The notes beneath the pieces are model-generated. The model worked only from the letters and a program-made list of their open reading frames with translations. It ran no database searches and was not told the origin of the DNA. Shown one piece after another: positions 54,364 through 63,460 of a DNA stretch of 64,000 bases. Within the stretch, counting starts at the first letter, position 1; every line of letters begins with the position of its first letter. The stretch is from positions 372,001 through 436,000 of the forward strand of contig NZ_JAINRC010000001.1 in the NCBI RefSeq assembly GCF_020400655.1. Reading direction: 5' to 3'. Position numbers and translations under genes: made by a program. This stretch comes from Streptomyces spinosus (GTDB taxonomy: Bacteria > Actinomycetota > Actinomycetes > Streptomycetales > Streptomycetaceae).

Positions 54364-55377
54364 TCAGAACACCACCGACCAGCCCTCGCGGGACGCCTGT
54401 CCGGCGGTGTAGGAGACGCCGTGGACCTTCAGGCCGGCCGCGTCGAGGAGGGTGATCTCGCCGCCCTGGTTGCCGAGCGGGGTCTCCCCGGTGAGCGGCA
54501 CGGCGAGACAGTCACCGGGCGCGAGCGGGGCCGTGGCCGGGACCGGGGAACCGTGGCCGAGGCGGCTGACGATCCGCCAGCCCGTCAGGTCCACGGGGTC
54601 AGGCGAGGCGTTGAAGAGGGTCACGGTCTCCGCCTCGGGAGCGGGGCCCCTCGGGTTGACCGCCGCCGCGATGATCACCACGGGCTGCGCTCCGGCCGCG
54701 GGCCGGGTGCCGTCGACGTCCTCCAGGGTGTGCCCGGTGGTGTCGTCGGTGTGCCAGGACTGGCTCTGGAAGGCCAGGAAGATGGCGACCCAGCGGGACT
54801 GCGCGGGGAAGCGCAGCAGAAGCCCGCCGTCCTGCCACACCCCGTCGTCGCCCCTGAAGCGGGAGCTGTTGCCCTGGTTCATGTGGACGTCGTGCACGCC
54901 GTTGCCGGGTAGGAAGCCGAACACCTTGTCCTTGACGGTGGGTTCGGGGCCGAAGCGGGAGCCGAAGACGTACGCCCGCGCCTCCGGGGCCGCGACCGCG
55001 CGCTGCACGTAGTGGTCGAGGAGGTCGGCGAGGTCGTTGTCCGGTCCCTCGACGTCCGGCGGGAGCGTGCGCATCCCGGCCGGGTCGAACAGGTTGCCGC
55101 GCACGAAGTCGAGGGTCGGGCCGCCGGGGCCGGCCGGCAGGGTGTTCCAGCCGCCGGGCAGGCCCTCCAGGGCGGTGGTCAGCGGGTGCCGGAAGTCGTC
55201 GGCGACCAGGTAGAGCAGTTCGGAGGGGTGCTCCTGGGAGAGCACGTTGACCGCGGCGCGGTAGTGCGTGCCGTGGTCGTCCGTCAGGTGGATCTGGTAG
55301 TGCGGTGTCCCCCGCGCGCCCTCGCGCCGTGTCTCGACGACGCGGGCCACCAGCACGCCGTAGTTCTTCACCGGCAT
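54364..55377 (-). CDS. DUF2278 protein with lamin-tail-like C-terminus
   Basis: 337 residues. DUF2278 (YukJ type) covers about 1-210: MPVKNYGVLVARVVETRREG, HYQIHLTDDHGTHYRAAVNV, VYVFGSRFG-like and GVHDVHMNQGNSSRF, where the HD and HMNQG stretches look catalytic or metal-binding. The last ~115 residues (VTLFNASPDPVDLTGWRIVS, GNQGGEITLLDAAG) resemble a lamin-tail domain. Role unknown. ATG 55377. Convergent with the deacetylase. Confidence 0.8.
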   Translation of the reverse strand: MPVKNYGVLVARVVETRREGARGTPHYQIHLTDDHGTHYRAAVNVLSQEHPSELLYLVADDFRHPLTTALEGLPGGWNTLPAGPGGPTLDFVRGNLFDPAGMRTLPPDVEGPDNDLADLLDHYVQRAVAAPEARAYVFGSRFGPEPTVKDKVFGFLPGNGVHDVHMNQGNSSRFRGDDGVWQDGGLLLRFPAQSRWVAIFLAFQSQSWHTDDTTGHTLEDVDGTRPAAGAQPVVIIAAAVNPRGPAPEAETVTLFNASPDPVDLTGWRIVSRLGHGSPVPATAPLAPGDCLAVPLTGETPLGNQGGEITLLDAAGLKVHGVSYTAGQASREGWSVVF

Positions 55378-55569
55378 GGCGATCAACTCCCCCGTACGAC
55401 AGGCCGCTTGACCGGCCCGTGGCAGGAAGCGCAGAAGCAGTTTCCCCCTGGCGCCGCCCCCGCACCCACGGTTCCACCATACGACTCCTGGCGGACACCT
55501 GCTACGCGAGCGGGACGGCGCGGCGGGTGAACCCGCCGGTGACCGGGGTCCCTTGCCTAGGATCGTGCC

Positions 55570-56010
55570 GTGCCCACCATCTCCTTCGAACGCACGGTCC
55601 CGCTGCCGCCCGGCGAGGCGTGGCGCCGGCTCACCGACTGGCCGCGCCACGCCGACGCGGTCCCGCTGACCCGGATCAGGGTGCTCACGCCCCCGCCGAC
55701 CCGTGAGGGCACGCGCTTCGTGGCCCGGTCGGGGCTCGGCCCGCTCGCCTTCGACGACGTGATGGAGGTGACGGTGTGGCGACCGCCCGCCGGCGACGCG
55801 CCCGCGCTGTGCCGCCTGGACAAACGCGGCCGGCTGATCCTCGGCTGGGCGGAGATCGAGGTCCACCCGGAGCCCGGGGGCCGCAGCCGCGTGGTGTGGC
55901 GGGAGGACCTGAGCGTCCGCTTCCTCCCGCGGGCCTTCGACGGCCCCCTGGAGTCGGCCTCCCGGCTGTTGTTCGGCCGGGCGGCGGACCAGCTGCTGGC
56001 GCGGGGGTGA
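55570..56010 (+). CDS. SRPBCC-family protein
   Basis: 146 residues with the START/Bet-v1-like pattern: SFERTVPLPPGEAWRRLTDW, a long curved sheet (DDVMEVTVWRPP, GWAEIEVHPEPGGRSRVVWR) and a C-terminal helix (ESASRLLFGRAADQLLARG). Members bind hydrophobic ligands or act as cyclases. GTG 55570; weak ribosome site. No operon partner. Confidence 0.8.
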   Translation: MPTISFERTVPLPPGEAWRRLTDWPRHADAVPLTRIRVLTPPPTREGTRFVARSGLGPLAFDDVMEVTVWRPPAGDAPALCRLDKRGRLILGWAEIEVHPEPGGRSRVVWREDLSVRFLPRAFDGPLESASRLLFGRAADQLLARG

Positions 56011-56038
56011 GCCGGGGGCGGGTGCCTGCGCGCGGCCC

Positions 56039-56677
56039 TCAGTCCTTGCGGCCCGTCAGGGCCACCGTCACGCCCAGGCCGATCATCGTCAGGCCACCCG
56101 TGCCGCCGACCGCGGACAGCCGGCGGGGGGACCGCGCGAACCAGTCGCGGGCGGCCGAGGCGGCCAGGCCCCAGACGGCGTCGGAGATCACCGCGATGGC
56201 GTTGAAGACGAGCCCGAGCAACAGCATCTGCGCGGGCACGTGACCCTGCTCGCGGTCCACGAACTGGGGCAGTACGGCGGCGAAGAAGACCATCGTCTTG
56301 GGGTTGGCCACGCCGACCGCGAACCCCTCCCCCAGGGTGCGCAGGCCACCGCGCGCCGGGCCGGACTCCGCGACCGCCGCCATCAGCGAGCCGCGCTGCC
56401 GCCACGCCTTGACGCCGAGGTGCACGAGGTACGCGGCGCCCGCGAGCTTCAGGGCCGTGAAGACCAGGACCGAGCGCTCGACGACCGATCCGATGCCGAA
56501 CGCCACCGCGACGACGAGCAGGTACGCGCCGAGCGTGTTGCCGGCGACGGTGGTCAGCGCGGCCCGGCGGCCGTGGGCCAGCGCCCGTCCGATCACGAAC
56601 AGCACACTGGGGCCGGGGACGACGATGAGCAGGAAGGACAGGACGGCGAAGGCCGCCAGCCGGTCGGGGGACACCAT
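56039..56677 (-). CDS. LysE/RhtB-family exporter
   Basis: 212 residues and six hydrophobic segments. VLSFLLIVVPGPSVLFVIGRAL (TM1 with the PGP motif) and GFAVGVANPKTMVFFAAVLPQF are the LysE family marks. It exports amino acids or analogues. ATG 56677 is the best start; an upstream frame adds a charged, unlikely N-terminus. It follows xdhC by 43 bp on the same strand and may share its transcript. Confidence 0.85.
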   Translation of the reverse strand: MVSPDRLAAFAVLSFLLIVVPGPSVLFVIGRALAHGRRAALTTVAGNTLGAYLLVVAVAFGIGSVVERSVLVFTALKLAGAAYLVHLGVKAWRQRGSLMAAVAESGPARGGLRTLGEGFAVGVANPKTMVFFAAVLPQFVDREQGHVPAQMLLLGLVFNAIAVISDAVWGLAASAARDWFARSPRRLSAVGGTGGLTMIGLGVTVALTGRKD

Positions 56678-56720
56678 GCCGTCATGCAACACAGGGACCG
56701 CGGCGGCCGGCAAACGCTTT

Positions 56721-57872
56721 TCAGGCGACCGACCCGATCCGCCCCGCCGTTTCCGCCGCCGTGTCGTGGTGGATGGGGGTGTGCGCACCGGTCAGCGGCA
56801 CCCCGCTGCCGCCGCGCCGGCCCGCGACGATCTCCGCCGCGATGGACAGCGCCGTCTCCTCCGGTGTGCGGGCGCCTAGGTCCAGGCCGATCGGGGAGCG
56901 CAGCCGGGCCAGCTCCAGCTCGCCGACGCCGACCGCGCGCAGCCGCTCGGCGCGGTCCAGGTGGGTGCGGCGCGAACCCATCGCGCCGACGTAGGCGACC
57001 GGCAGTCGCAGCGCCAGCTTCAGCAGCGGGACGTCGAACTTGGCGTCGTGGGTGAGGACGCACAGGACGCTGCGGCCGTCGACCTCGGTGCGCTCCAGGT
57101 ACCGGTGGGGCCAGTCGACGACGATCTCGTCGGCCTCGGGGAAGCGGGCGCGGGTGGCGAAGACCGGGCGGGCGTCGCACACGGTGACGTGGTAGCCGAG
57201 GAACGCGCCGATCCGAACCAGGGCCGACGCGAAGTCGATCGCGCCGAAGACGATCATCCGGGGTGCGGGGACGGAGGATTCCACGAGCACCGTGAGCGGG
57301 GCGCCGCAGCGCGAGCCCTGTGCGCCGATCTCCAGGGTGCCGGTACGGCCGGCGTCCAGGAAGGCTCCGGCCTCGGCGGCGACCGTGCGGTCCAGCTCGG
57401 GGTGGGCGCCGAAGCCGCCGTCGTACGACCCGTCGGGCCGGACCAGCAGGGCCCGGCCGCGCAGTTCCCCGGGGCCCTCGGCGATCCGCGCGAGGGCCGC
57501 CGCCTCTCCCCGGGCGGCGGCGGCCAGCGCGGCCGCGTACACCGGCCGGCCGGGGCCCTCCGCCCGGACCGGCGTGACGAGGACGTCGATGACGCCCCCA
57601 CAGGTCAGGCCGACGGCGAAGGCGTCCTCGTCGCTGTACCCGAAGCGCTGGAGGACGGGGTGGCCGTCCTCCAGCGCCTGCCGGCACAGCTCGTACACGG
57701 CGCCCTCCACGCACCCGCCGGAGACCGACCCGATCGCCGTGCCGTCGGCGTCCACCGCCAGGGCGGCGCCGGGCCGGCGCGGGGCGCTGCCGCCGACGGC
57801 CACCACCGTGGCGACGGCGAAGTCACGGCCCTGCTCGGCCCACCGGTCCAGCTCGTCGGCGATGTCCAGCAT
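56721..57872 (-). CDS. xdhC: XdhC-family xanthine dehydrogenase accessory protein
   Basis: 383 residues. The N-terminal XdhC/CoxI domain has ATVVAVGGSAPRRPGAALAV and GSVSGGCVEGAVYE. The C-terminal Rossmann-like half has MIVFGAIDFASALVRIGAFLG, VDWPHRYL and the typical YVGAMGSRRTH. XdhC binds and sulphurates the molybdenum cofactor and inserts it into xanthine dehydrogenase. ATG 57872 follows AAGGAG. It lies downstream of the xdh genes and an AzgA permease, separated from the latter by an 80-bp palindromic element. Confidence 0.92.
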   Translation of the reverse strand: MLDIADELDRWAEQGRDFAVATVVAVGGSAPRRPGAALAVDADGTAIGSVSGGCVEGAVYELCRQALEDGHPVLQRFGYSDEDAFAVGLTCGGVIDVLVTPVRAEGPGRPVYAAALAAAARGEAAALARIAEGPGELRGRALLVRPDGSYDGGFGAHPELDRTVAAEAGAFLDAGRTGTLEIGAQGSRCGAPLTVLVESSVPAPRMIVFGAIDFASALVRIGAFLGYHVTVCDARPVFATRARFPEADEIVVDWPHRYLERTEVDGRSVLCVLTHDAKFDVPLLKLALRLPVAYVGAMGSRRTHLDRAERLRAVGVGELELARLRSPIGLDLGARTPEETALSIAAEIVAGRRGGSGVPLTGAHTPIHHDTAAETAGRIGSVA

Positions 57873-57914
57873 CTGTCGGTCTCCTTGAAGACGGGTGCAG
57901 GGGTCAGGGTGGTC

Positions 57915-57994
57915 AGGGCCTCTCGTTCGGACCATGCCGGGCTCGCGGGCCCTGGCACCGCGCCCTGATCCGGCTGGTCCGAACGAGAGGCCCT
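57915..57994. mobile_element. 80-bp element with 20-bp perfect inverted repeats
   Basis: AGGGCCTCTCGTTCGGACCA (57915-57934) is repeated perfectly in inverse at 57975-57994, with 40 bp between. The right end gives CTAG, supplying the TAG stop of the AzgA gene. A similar single end is at 7144. It is too short to encode anything: a miniature element, possibly also acting as a terminator between AzgA and xdhC. Confidence 0.7.
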
Positions 57995-59450
57995 AGTGCA
58001 CGCCCAGCCAGGCCTCGATGGGATGGAGGGCGAAGTAGACGAGGAAGACGGCCGTCAGGCCCCACATGAAGGCGCCGACCTCGCGGGCCTTGCCCTGTGC
58101 CGCCTTGATGGCGGTGTAGGAGATGACGCCCGCGGCGACACCGGTGGTGATGGTGTACGTGAACGGCATCAGGACGACGGTGAGGAAGACCGGGACCGCG
58201 GTCGCGCGGTCGGCCCAGTCCACGTGCCGGGCGTTCATCAGCATCATGGCGCCGATGACGACCAGCGCGGCGGAGGCGACCTCCTGCGGCACGATCGCGG
58301 TGACCGGGGTGAAGAACAGGCAGGCCGCGAAGAACAGGCCGGTGACGACGGAGGCGAGACCCGTGCGGGCCCCCTCGCCGACGCCCGTCGCCGACTCGAT
58401 GAACACGGTCTGGCCGGAGCCGCCCGCCACACCGCCGATCGCGCCGCCGGCGCCGTCGATGAACAGCGCCTTGGACAGGCCCGGCATCCGGCCCCTGTCG
58501 TCGGCCAGTCCGGCCTCGGTGCCGACGCCGATGATGGTGGCCATCGCGTCGAAGAAGCCGGCGAGCACCAGGGTGAAGACGATCATGCCGATCGTCATCG
58601 CGCCGACCTCGCCCCAGCCGCCGAACCCGACGTTGCCGAAGAGCGAGAAGTCGGGCATCGAGACGGCGCTGCCGTGCAGTTCGGGGGCGCCACCGGCCCA
58701 CTGCGCCGGGGCGATGACGCCGAGGCCGTTGAGGACGGCGGCGACGGCCGTGCCGGAGACGATGCCGATGAGGATGGCACCGGGGACGTTCCGGGCCTGC
58801 AGCATGAAGATCAGCAGCAGGGTGCCGGCGAAGAGCAGCACCGGCCAGCCGGTGAGTTCCCCGGCGGGACCGAGGGCGAGCGGGGTGGCCTTGCCCTGGT
58901 GCACGAAGCCGGACTTGTAGAAACCGATGAGGGCGATGAACAGGCCGATGCCCATGGTGATGCCGTGCTTGAGCGCGAGCGGGATCGCGTTCATGATCAT
59001 CTCGCGCAGGCCGGTGACGACCAGCAGCATGATGACCACCCCGTACAGCACGCACATGCCCATGGCCTGCGGCCAGGTCATGGCGGGGGCGACCTGCGAG
59101 GACAGGACGCCGGAGACGGAGAGGCTGGCGGCGAGGGCGAGCGGCACCTTGCCGACGAACCCCATCAGCAGCGTGGTGAAGGCCGCCGCGAACGCGGTCG
59201 CGGTGATCAGCGCCTTCTGGCCGAGCGTGTCCCCGGCCGCGTCCTTGCCGGACAGGATGAGGGGGTTGAGCAGGAGGATGTAGGCCATCGCCATGAAGGT
59301 GGTGATGCCGCCGCGCACCTCACGCGCGACCGTCGATCCTCTTCCGGATATGTGGAAGTACCGGTCGAGCCAGGACCGCCCGGCCGGGACGCGGCTGCCT
59401 TCGCCCGCGTCCTCGGCGGCGGTCCTGGGCTCCACTGACTGCTGGGCCAT
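57993..59450 (-). CDS. AzgA-family purine permease (NCS2)
   Basis: 485 residues and 12-14 membrane segments. Marks: DRYFHISGRGSTVAREVRGG at the N-terminus, GITTFMAMAYILLLNP, FFDAMATIIGVGTEAGL, GGSGQTVFIESATGVGEGARTG. AzgA-type carriers take up adenine, guanine or hypoxanthine. ATG 59450 has GGGAG 7 nt upstream; the earlier in-frame ATG is less likely. Its stop lies in the end of the 80-bp element, so the last residues may differ from relatives. It follows the xanthine dehydrogenase genes by 157 bp. Confidence 0.92.
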   Translation of the reverse strand: MAQQSVEPRTAAEDAGEGSRVPAGRSWLDRYFHISGRGSTVAREVRGGITTFMAMAYILLLNPLILSGKDAAGDTLGQKALITATAFAAAFTTLLMGFVGKVPLALAASLSVSGVLSSQVAPAMTWPQAMGMCVLYGVVIMLLVVTGLREMIMNAIPLALKHGITMGIGLFIALIGFYKSGFVHQGKATPLALGPAGELTGWPVLLFAGTLLLIFMLQARNVPGAILIGIVSGTAVAAVLNGLGVIAPAQWAGGAPELHGSAVSMPDFSLFGNVGFGGWGEVGAMTIGMIVFTLVLAGFFDAMATIIGVGTEAGLADDRGRMPGLSKALFIDGAGGAIGGVAGGSGQTVFIESATGVGEGARTGLASVVTGLFFAACLFFTPVTAIVPQEVASAALVVIGAMMLMNARHVDWADRATAVPVFLTVVLMPFTYTITTGVAAGVISYTAIKAAQGKAREVGAFMWGLTAVFLVYFALHPIEAWLGVH

Positions 59451-59607
59451 GGGCCAACTCCCAAGGTTCATAGGTGCACCCGTGTGCGGCGCCTTGACCG
59501 GGCACGGGATTTGGGATTGGACGACCCGGGGGACGGCCCGAGACGAACAGTGGGGGCCCGGGGGGAGATGGTCCCCCCGGGGAATCACCGGTTGGATCCC
59601 CGAAGGG

Positions 59608-61989
59608 TCACGTTCCCGTCAGGTGTTCGGGCCGCACCGGCGTGCGGTTGAGCTCCAGCCCGGTCGCGTTCCGGATCGCCGCGAGGACGGCCGGGGTGGA
59701 CGACAGGGTCGGGGCCTCGCCGATGCCGCGCAGCCCGTACGGGGCGTGCTCGTCGGCGAGTTCGAGCACGTCGACCGGGATGGTCGGCGTGTCGAGGATG
59801 GTGGGGATCAGGTAGTCCGTGAAGGAGGGATTGCGGACCTTCGCGGTCTTCGGGTCCACGACGATCTCCTCCATCACGGCCACGCCCAGGCCCTGGGTCG
59901 TACCGCCCTGGATCTGGCCGATGACGGAGAGCGGGTTGAGCGCCTTGCCGACGTCCTGGGCGCAGGCCAGTTCGACGACCTTGACCAGGCCGAGCTCGGT
60001 GTCCACCTCGACGACCGCGCGGTGGGCGGCGAAGGAGTACTGGACGTGCCCGTTGCCCTGGCCGGTGCGCAGGTCGAAGGGCTCGGTCGGCCGGTGCCGC
60101 CACTCCTCCTCGACCTCCACGACCCGGTCCTCCAGGACGTCGGCCAGGTCGGCGAGGACCTCACCGCCGTCGGTGACGACCTTGCCGCCCTCCAGCAGCA
60201 GCTCCGCCGTGGCCCAGGCGGGGTGGTAGGAGCCGAACCTGCGCCGGCCGATCTCCAGGACCCGCTCGCGGACCAGCTCGCAGGCGTATCTGACGGCGCC
60301 GCCGGTGACGTACGTCTGCCGGGAGGCCGAGGTCGAACCGGCCGAGCCCACCTGGGTGTCCGCCGGGTGGATCGTCACCTGTGCGACGCCCAGCTCGGTG
60401 CGGGCGATCTGCGCGTGGACGGTGACTCCGCCCTGGCCGACCTCGGCCATCGCGGTGTGCACGGTGGCGACGGGCTCACCGCCCACGACCTCCATGCGCA
60501 CCTTGGCGGTGGAGTAGTCGTCGAAGCCCTCGGAGAAGCCGACGTTCTTGATGCCGACCGCGTAGCCGACCCCGCGTACGACGCCCTCGCCGTGCGTGGT
60601 GTTGGACAGTCCGCCGGGCAGCTGGCGCACGTCGGCGCCCTCGCTGGACTCCCACTGGCGCTCGGGCGGCATGGGCATCGCCTTGACGCGGCGCAGGAGT
60701 TCGGCGACCGGCGCCGGGGAGTCGACCGGCTGTCCGGTCGGCATGACGGTGCCCTGTTCCATGGCGTTGAGCTGCCGGAACTCCACCGGGTCCATGCCCA
60801 GTTCCTTCGCCAGCCTGTCCATCTGCGCCTCGTAGGCGAAGCACGCCTGGACCGCGCCGAAGCCGCGCATCGCGCCGCAGGGCGGGTTGTTGGTGTAGAG
60901 GGCGACGGCCTCGATGTCGACGTCGTCGATGACGTACGGGCCGGCGCTCAGCGAGGCGGCGTTGCCGACGACCGCCGGGGAGGCGGAGGCGTAGGCGCCG
61001 CCGTCCAGGACGATCCGGCACTTCATGTGGGTCAGCTTGCCGTCGCGGGTGGCCCCGTGCTCGTAGCGGAGCTTGGCCGGGTGGCGGTGGACGTGCCCGA
61101 AGAAGGACTCGAACCGGTTGTAGACGATCTTCACCGGCTTGCCGGTGCGCAGTGCCAGCAGGCAGGCGTGGATCTGCATCGACAGGTCCTCGCGTCCGCC
61201 GAAGGCGCCGCCGACGCCGGCCAGGGTCATGCGCACCTTGTCCTCGGGCAGGCCGAGGACGGGCGCCATCTGGCGCAGGTCGGAGTGGAGCCACTGGGTG
61301 GCGATGTAGAGGTGGACGCCACCGTCCTCCTCGGGCACGGCGAGGCCGGACTCCGGGCCGAGGAAGGCCTGGTCCTGCATGCCGAAGGTGTACTCGCCCT
61401 CCACGATGACGTCCGCGCGCCGGCGCGCCTCCGCCACGTCGCCGCGGATGATCGGCTGGCGGTGCACGATGTTCGGGTGCGGCACGTGCCCGGCGTGGTG
61501 GTCGTCGCGGTGCTCGTGGACGAGGATCGCGTCCGGTGCGGTGGCGGAGGCCTCGTCGGTGACGACGGGCAGCTCCCTGTAGTCCACCTTGATCTTGGCG
61601 GCGGCGCGGCGGGCCGTCTCCGGGTGGTCGGCGGCGACGATCGCGACCGGCTCGCCGTGGTGGCGCACCTTGCCGTGCGCGAGGACCGGGGTGTCCTGGA
61701 TCTCCAGGCCGTAGTTCTTCACCTCGGTGGGCAGGTCGTCGTACGTCATGACGGCGTACACGCCGGGCAGGGCGAGGGCCTCGGAGGTGTCGATGGAGAC
61801 GATCTCGGCGTGCGCGACGGTGGAGCGCAGGATCTGGCCCCACAGCATGTCCTCGTGCCACATGTCGGACGAGTACGCGAACTCGCCTGTCACCTTGAGG
61901 GTGCCGTCCGGGCGGAGCGTGGACTCCCCGATGCCGCCCCTGGTCTGCGAGCCCTGGGTGATCTTGGTGGGTGCGCCGTTGGCCGGCAT
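59608..61989 (-). CDS. xanthine dehydrogenase molybdopterin-binding subunit
   Basis: 793 residues, the XdhB-type large subunit. VTGEFAYSSDMWHEDMLWGQ at the N-terminal domain, GVGGAFGGRED (cofactor contact), AMRGFGAVQACFAYE (substrate Arg) and YGLRGIGEAPTLSSTPAV with the catalytic Glu near the C-terminus are all present. It oxidises hypoxanthine and xanthine to urate, passing electrons to the FeS and FAD subunits. ATG 61989 lies 2 bp after the FeS subunit stop. The substrate is inferred from purine-gene context; a general aldehyde-oxidase activity is less likely. Confidence 0.93.
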   Translation of the reverse strand: MPANGAPTKITQGSQTRGGIGESTLRPDGTLKVTGEFAYSSDMWHEDMLWGQILRSTVAHAEIVSIDTSEALALPGVYAVMTYDDLPTEVKNYGLEIQDTPVLAHGKVRHHGEPVAIVAADHPETARRAAAKIKVDYRELPVVTDEASATAPDAILVHEHRDDHHAGHVPHPNIVHRQPIIRGDVAEARRRADVIVEGEYTFGMQDQAFLGPESGLAVPEEDGGVHLYIATQWLHSDLRQMAPVLGLPEDKVRMTLAGVGGAFGGREDLSMQIHACLLALRTGKPVKIVYNRFESFFGHVHRHPAKLRYEHGATRDGKLTHMKCRIVLDGGAYASASPAVVGNAASLSAGPYVIDDVDIEAVALYTNNPPCGAMRGFGAVQACFAYEAQMDRLAKELGMDPVEFRQLNAMEQGTVMPTGQPVDSPAPVAELLRRVKAMPMPPERQWESSEGADVRQLPGGLSNTTHGEGVVRGVGYAVGIKNVGFSEGFDDYSTAKVRMEVVGGEPVATVHTAMAEVGQGGVTVHAQIARTELGVAQVTIHPADTQVGSAGSTSASRQTYVTGGAVRYACELVRERVLEIGRRRFGSYHPAWATAELLLEGGKVVTDGGEVLADLADVLEDRVVEVEEEWRHRPTEPFDLRTGQGNGHVQYSFAAHRAVVEVDTELGLVKVVELACAQDVGKALNPLSVIGQIQGGTTQGLGVAVMEEIVVDPKTAKVRNPSFTDYLIPTILDTPTIPVDVLELADEHAPYGLRGIGEAPTLSSTPAVLAAIRNATGLELNRTPVRPEHLTGT

Positions 61990-61991
61990 GC

Positions 61992-62567
61992 TCAGACCCC
62001 CTCGGACTGGCGGGCGGCCGCCAGGCGGACCGCGTCCATGATCTTCTCGTAGCCCGTGCAGCGGCACAGGTTGCCCGACAGCGCCTCGCGGATGTCGGCG
62101 TCGCTCGGGTTCGGGTTGCGCTCCAGCATCTCGTCGGCGGCGACGAGCAGGCCGGGGGTGCAGAAGCCGCACTGGACGGCGCCGGCGTCGATGAACGCCT
62201 GCTGCACGGGGCTCAGTCCGGTGCCCTCGCCGGTCTGCGAGTCGGCGCGCCCGGCCTGCCATCCCCTCGCCTCGTCCAGGCTCGTGCCACCGCGGGCGCC
62301 CGTCCCGCAGGAGCGCTGCCTGGCGTAGTCGGCCAGCCCCTCGACGGTCACGACGTCCCGGCCCTCGGCCTGGCCGGCCGCGACCAGGCAGGAACAGACG
62401 GGCACGCCGTCGAGGCGGACCGTGCAGGAACCGCACTCGCCCTGCTCGCAGGCGTTCTTGGAGCCCGGCAGGCCGAGCCGCTCGCGCAGCACGTACAGCA
62501 GGGACTCGCCCTCCCAGACGTCGTCGGCCTCCTGCGGGCGTCCGTTGACGGTGAAGTTGACGCGCAT
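61992..62567 (-). CDS. xanthine dehydrogenase iron-sulfur subunit
   Basis: 191 residues with two [2Fe-2S] clusters: CEQGECGSC (Cys 40, 45, 48) with Cys60, and CGFC (133, 136) with CRC (168, 170). The linker between the two domains has about 30 extra residues (about 84-116, RQRSCGTGARGG and beyond) compared with the usual short loop, including one additional Cys. The start ATG 62567 shares a base with the stop of the FAD subunit (TGATG), so translation is coupled. Confidence 0.94.
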   Translation of the reverse strand: MRVNFTVNGRPQEADDVWEGESLLYVLRERLGLPGSKNACEQGECGSCTVRLDGVPVCSCLVAAGQAEGRDVVTVEGLADYARQRSCGTGARGGTSLDEARGWQAGRADSQTGEGTGLSPVQQAFIDAGAVQCGFCTPGLLVAADEMLERNPNPSDADIREALSGNLCRCTGYEKIMDAVRLAAARQSEGV

Positions 62568-63460
62568 CACGCAGCTCCCTCGGTGGCGCGGCGGGCGCCG
62601 CGGTACGACTCCCAGGTCCAGGTCAGCGTCCGGCGGGCCATCACGCCGACCGCGTGCCGGCGGTAGCTCGCGGTGCCCCGGACGTCGTCGATCGGGTTGC
62701 AGGCGGCGGAGCACAGGTCCGCGAACCGCTTGGCGGCCGACGGGGTGATGATCTTCCCGTTGTCCCAGAAGCCGCCCTCCTCCAGGGCCGCGTTCAGGAA
62801 CTCCTCGGCGGCCGTGGCGCGCACCGGGGTGGGCGCGGCCGAGCCGATGCCGGTGCGCACGGTCCGGGTCCGCGGGTGCAGGGCCAGCCCGAAGGCGCAC
62901 ACGGCGATGACCATGGCGTTGCGGGTGCCGACCTTCGAGTACTGCTGCGGGCCGTCGGCCTTGTCGATGTGCACGGCGCGGATCAGCTCGTCGGACTGGA
63001 GCGCGTTGCGCTTGACGCCCGTGTAGAACGCGTCGACCGGGATGCGCCGGGTGCCGCGGGCCGCCGACTCCACCTCGACCTCGGCGCCGGCCGCGAGCAG
63101 GGCGGGGTGGGCGTCACCGGCGGGCGAGGCCGTGCCGAGGTTGCCGCCGACGCCGCCGCGGTTGCGGATCTGCGGGGAGGCGACCGTGTGCGAGGCGAGC
63201 GCGAGGCCCGGCAGCTCGGCACGGAGGTTCTCCATGATCGCGGTGTACGGGACGGAGGCACCCAGCCGCACGGTGTCCTCGCCGACCTCCCACTCGTAGA
63301 GGTCGCCGACGCGGCCCAGGTCGAGGAGGTACTCGGGCCTGCGGTGATCGAAGTTGATCTCGACCATCACGTCGGTGCCACCCGCAATCGGCACAGCGGT
63401 GGGGTGCTCGGCCTTCGCGGCGAGCGCCTCCTCCCAGCTGGCGGGGCGAAGGAAGTCCAT
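62567..63460 (-). CDS. xanthine dehydrogenase FAD-binding subunit
   Basis: 297 residues, PCMH-type FAD fold. PIAGGTDVMVEINFD and QIRNRGGVGGNLGTASPAGDAHPAL contact FAD; the C-terminal CO-dehydrogenase-flavoprotein-like domain follows from about residue 180. It passes electrons to NAD or another acceptor. ATG 63460 is the first gene of the xdh operon, transcribed away from the PucR gene. Confidence 0.93.
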   Translation of the reverse strand: MDFLRPASWEEALAAKAEHPTAVPIAGGTDVMVEINFDHRRPEYLLDLGRVGDLYEWEVGEDTVRLGASVPYTAIMENLRAELPGLALASHTVASPQIRNRGGVGGNLGTASPAGDAHPALLAAGAEVEVESAARGTRRIPVDAFYTGVKRNALQSDELIRAVHIDKADGPQQYSKVGTRNAMVIAVCAFGLALHPRTRTVRTGIGSAAPTPVRATAAEEFLNAALEEGGFWDNGKIITPSAAKRFADLCSAACNPIDDVRGTASYRRHAVGVMARRTLTWTWESYRGARRATEGAA

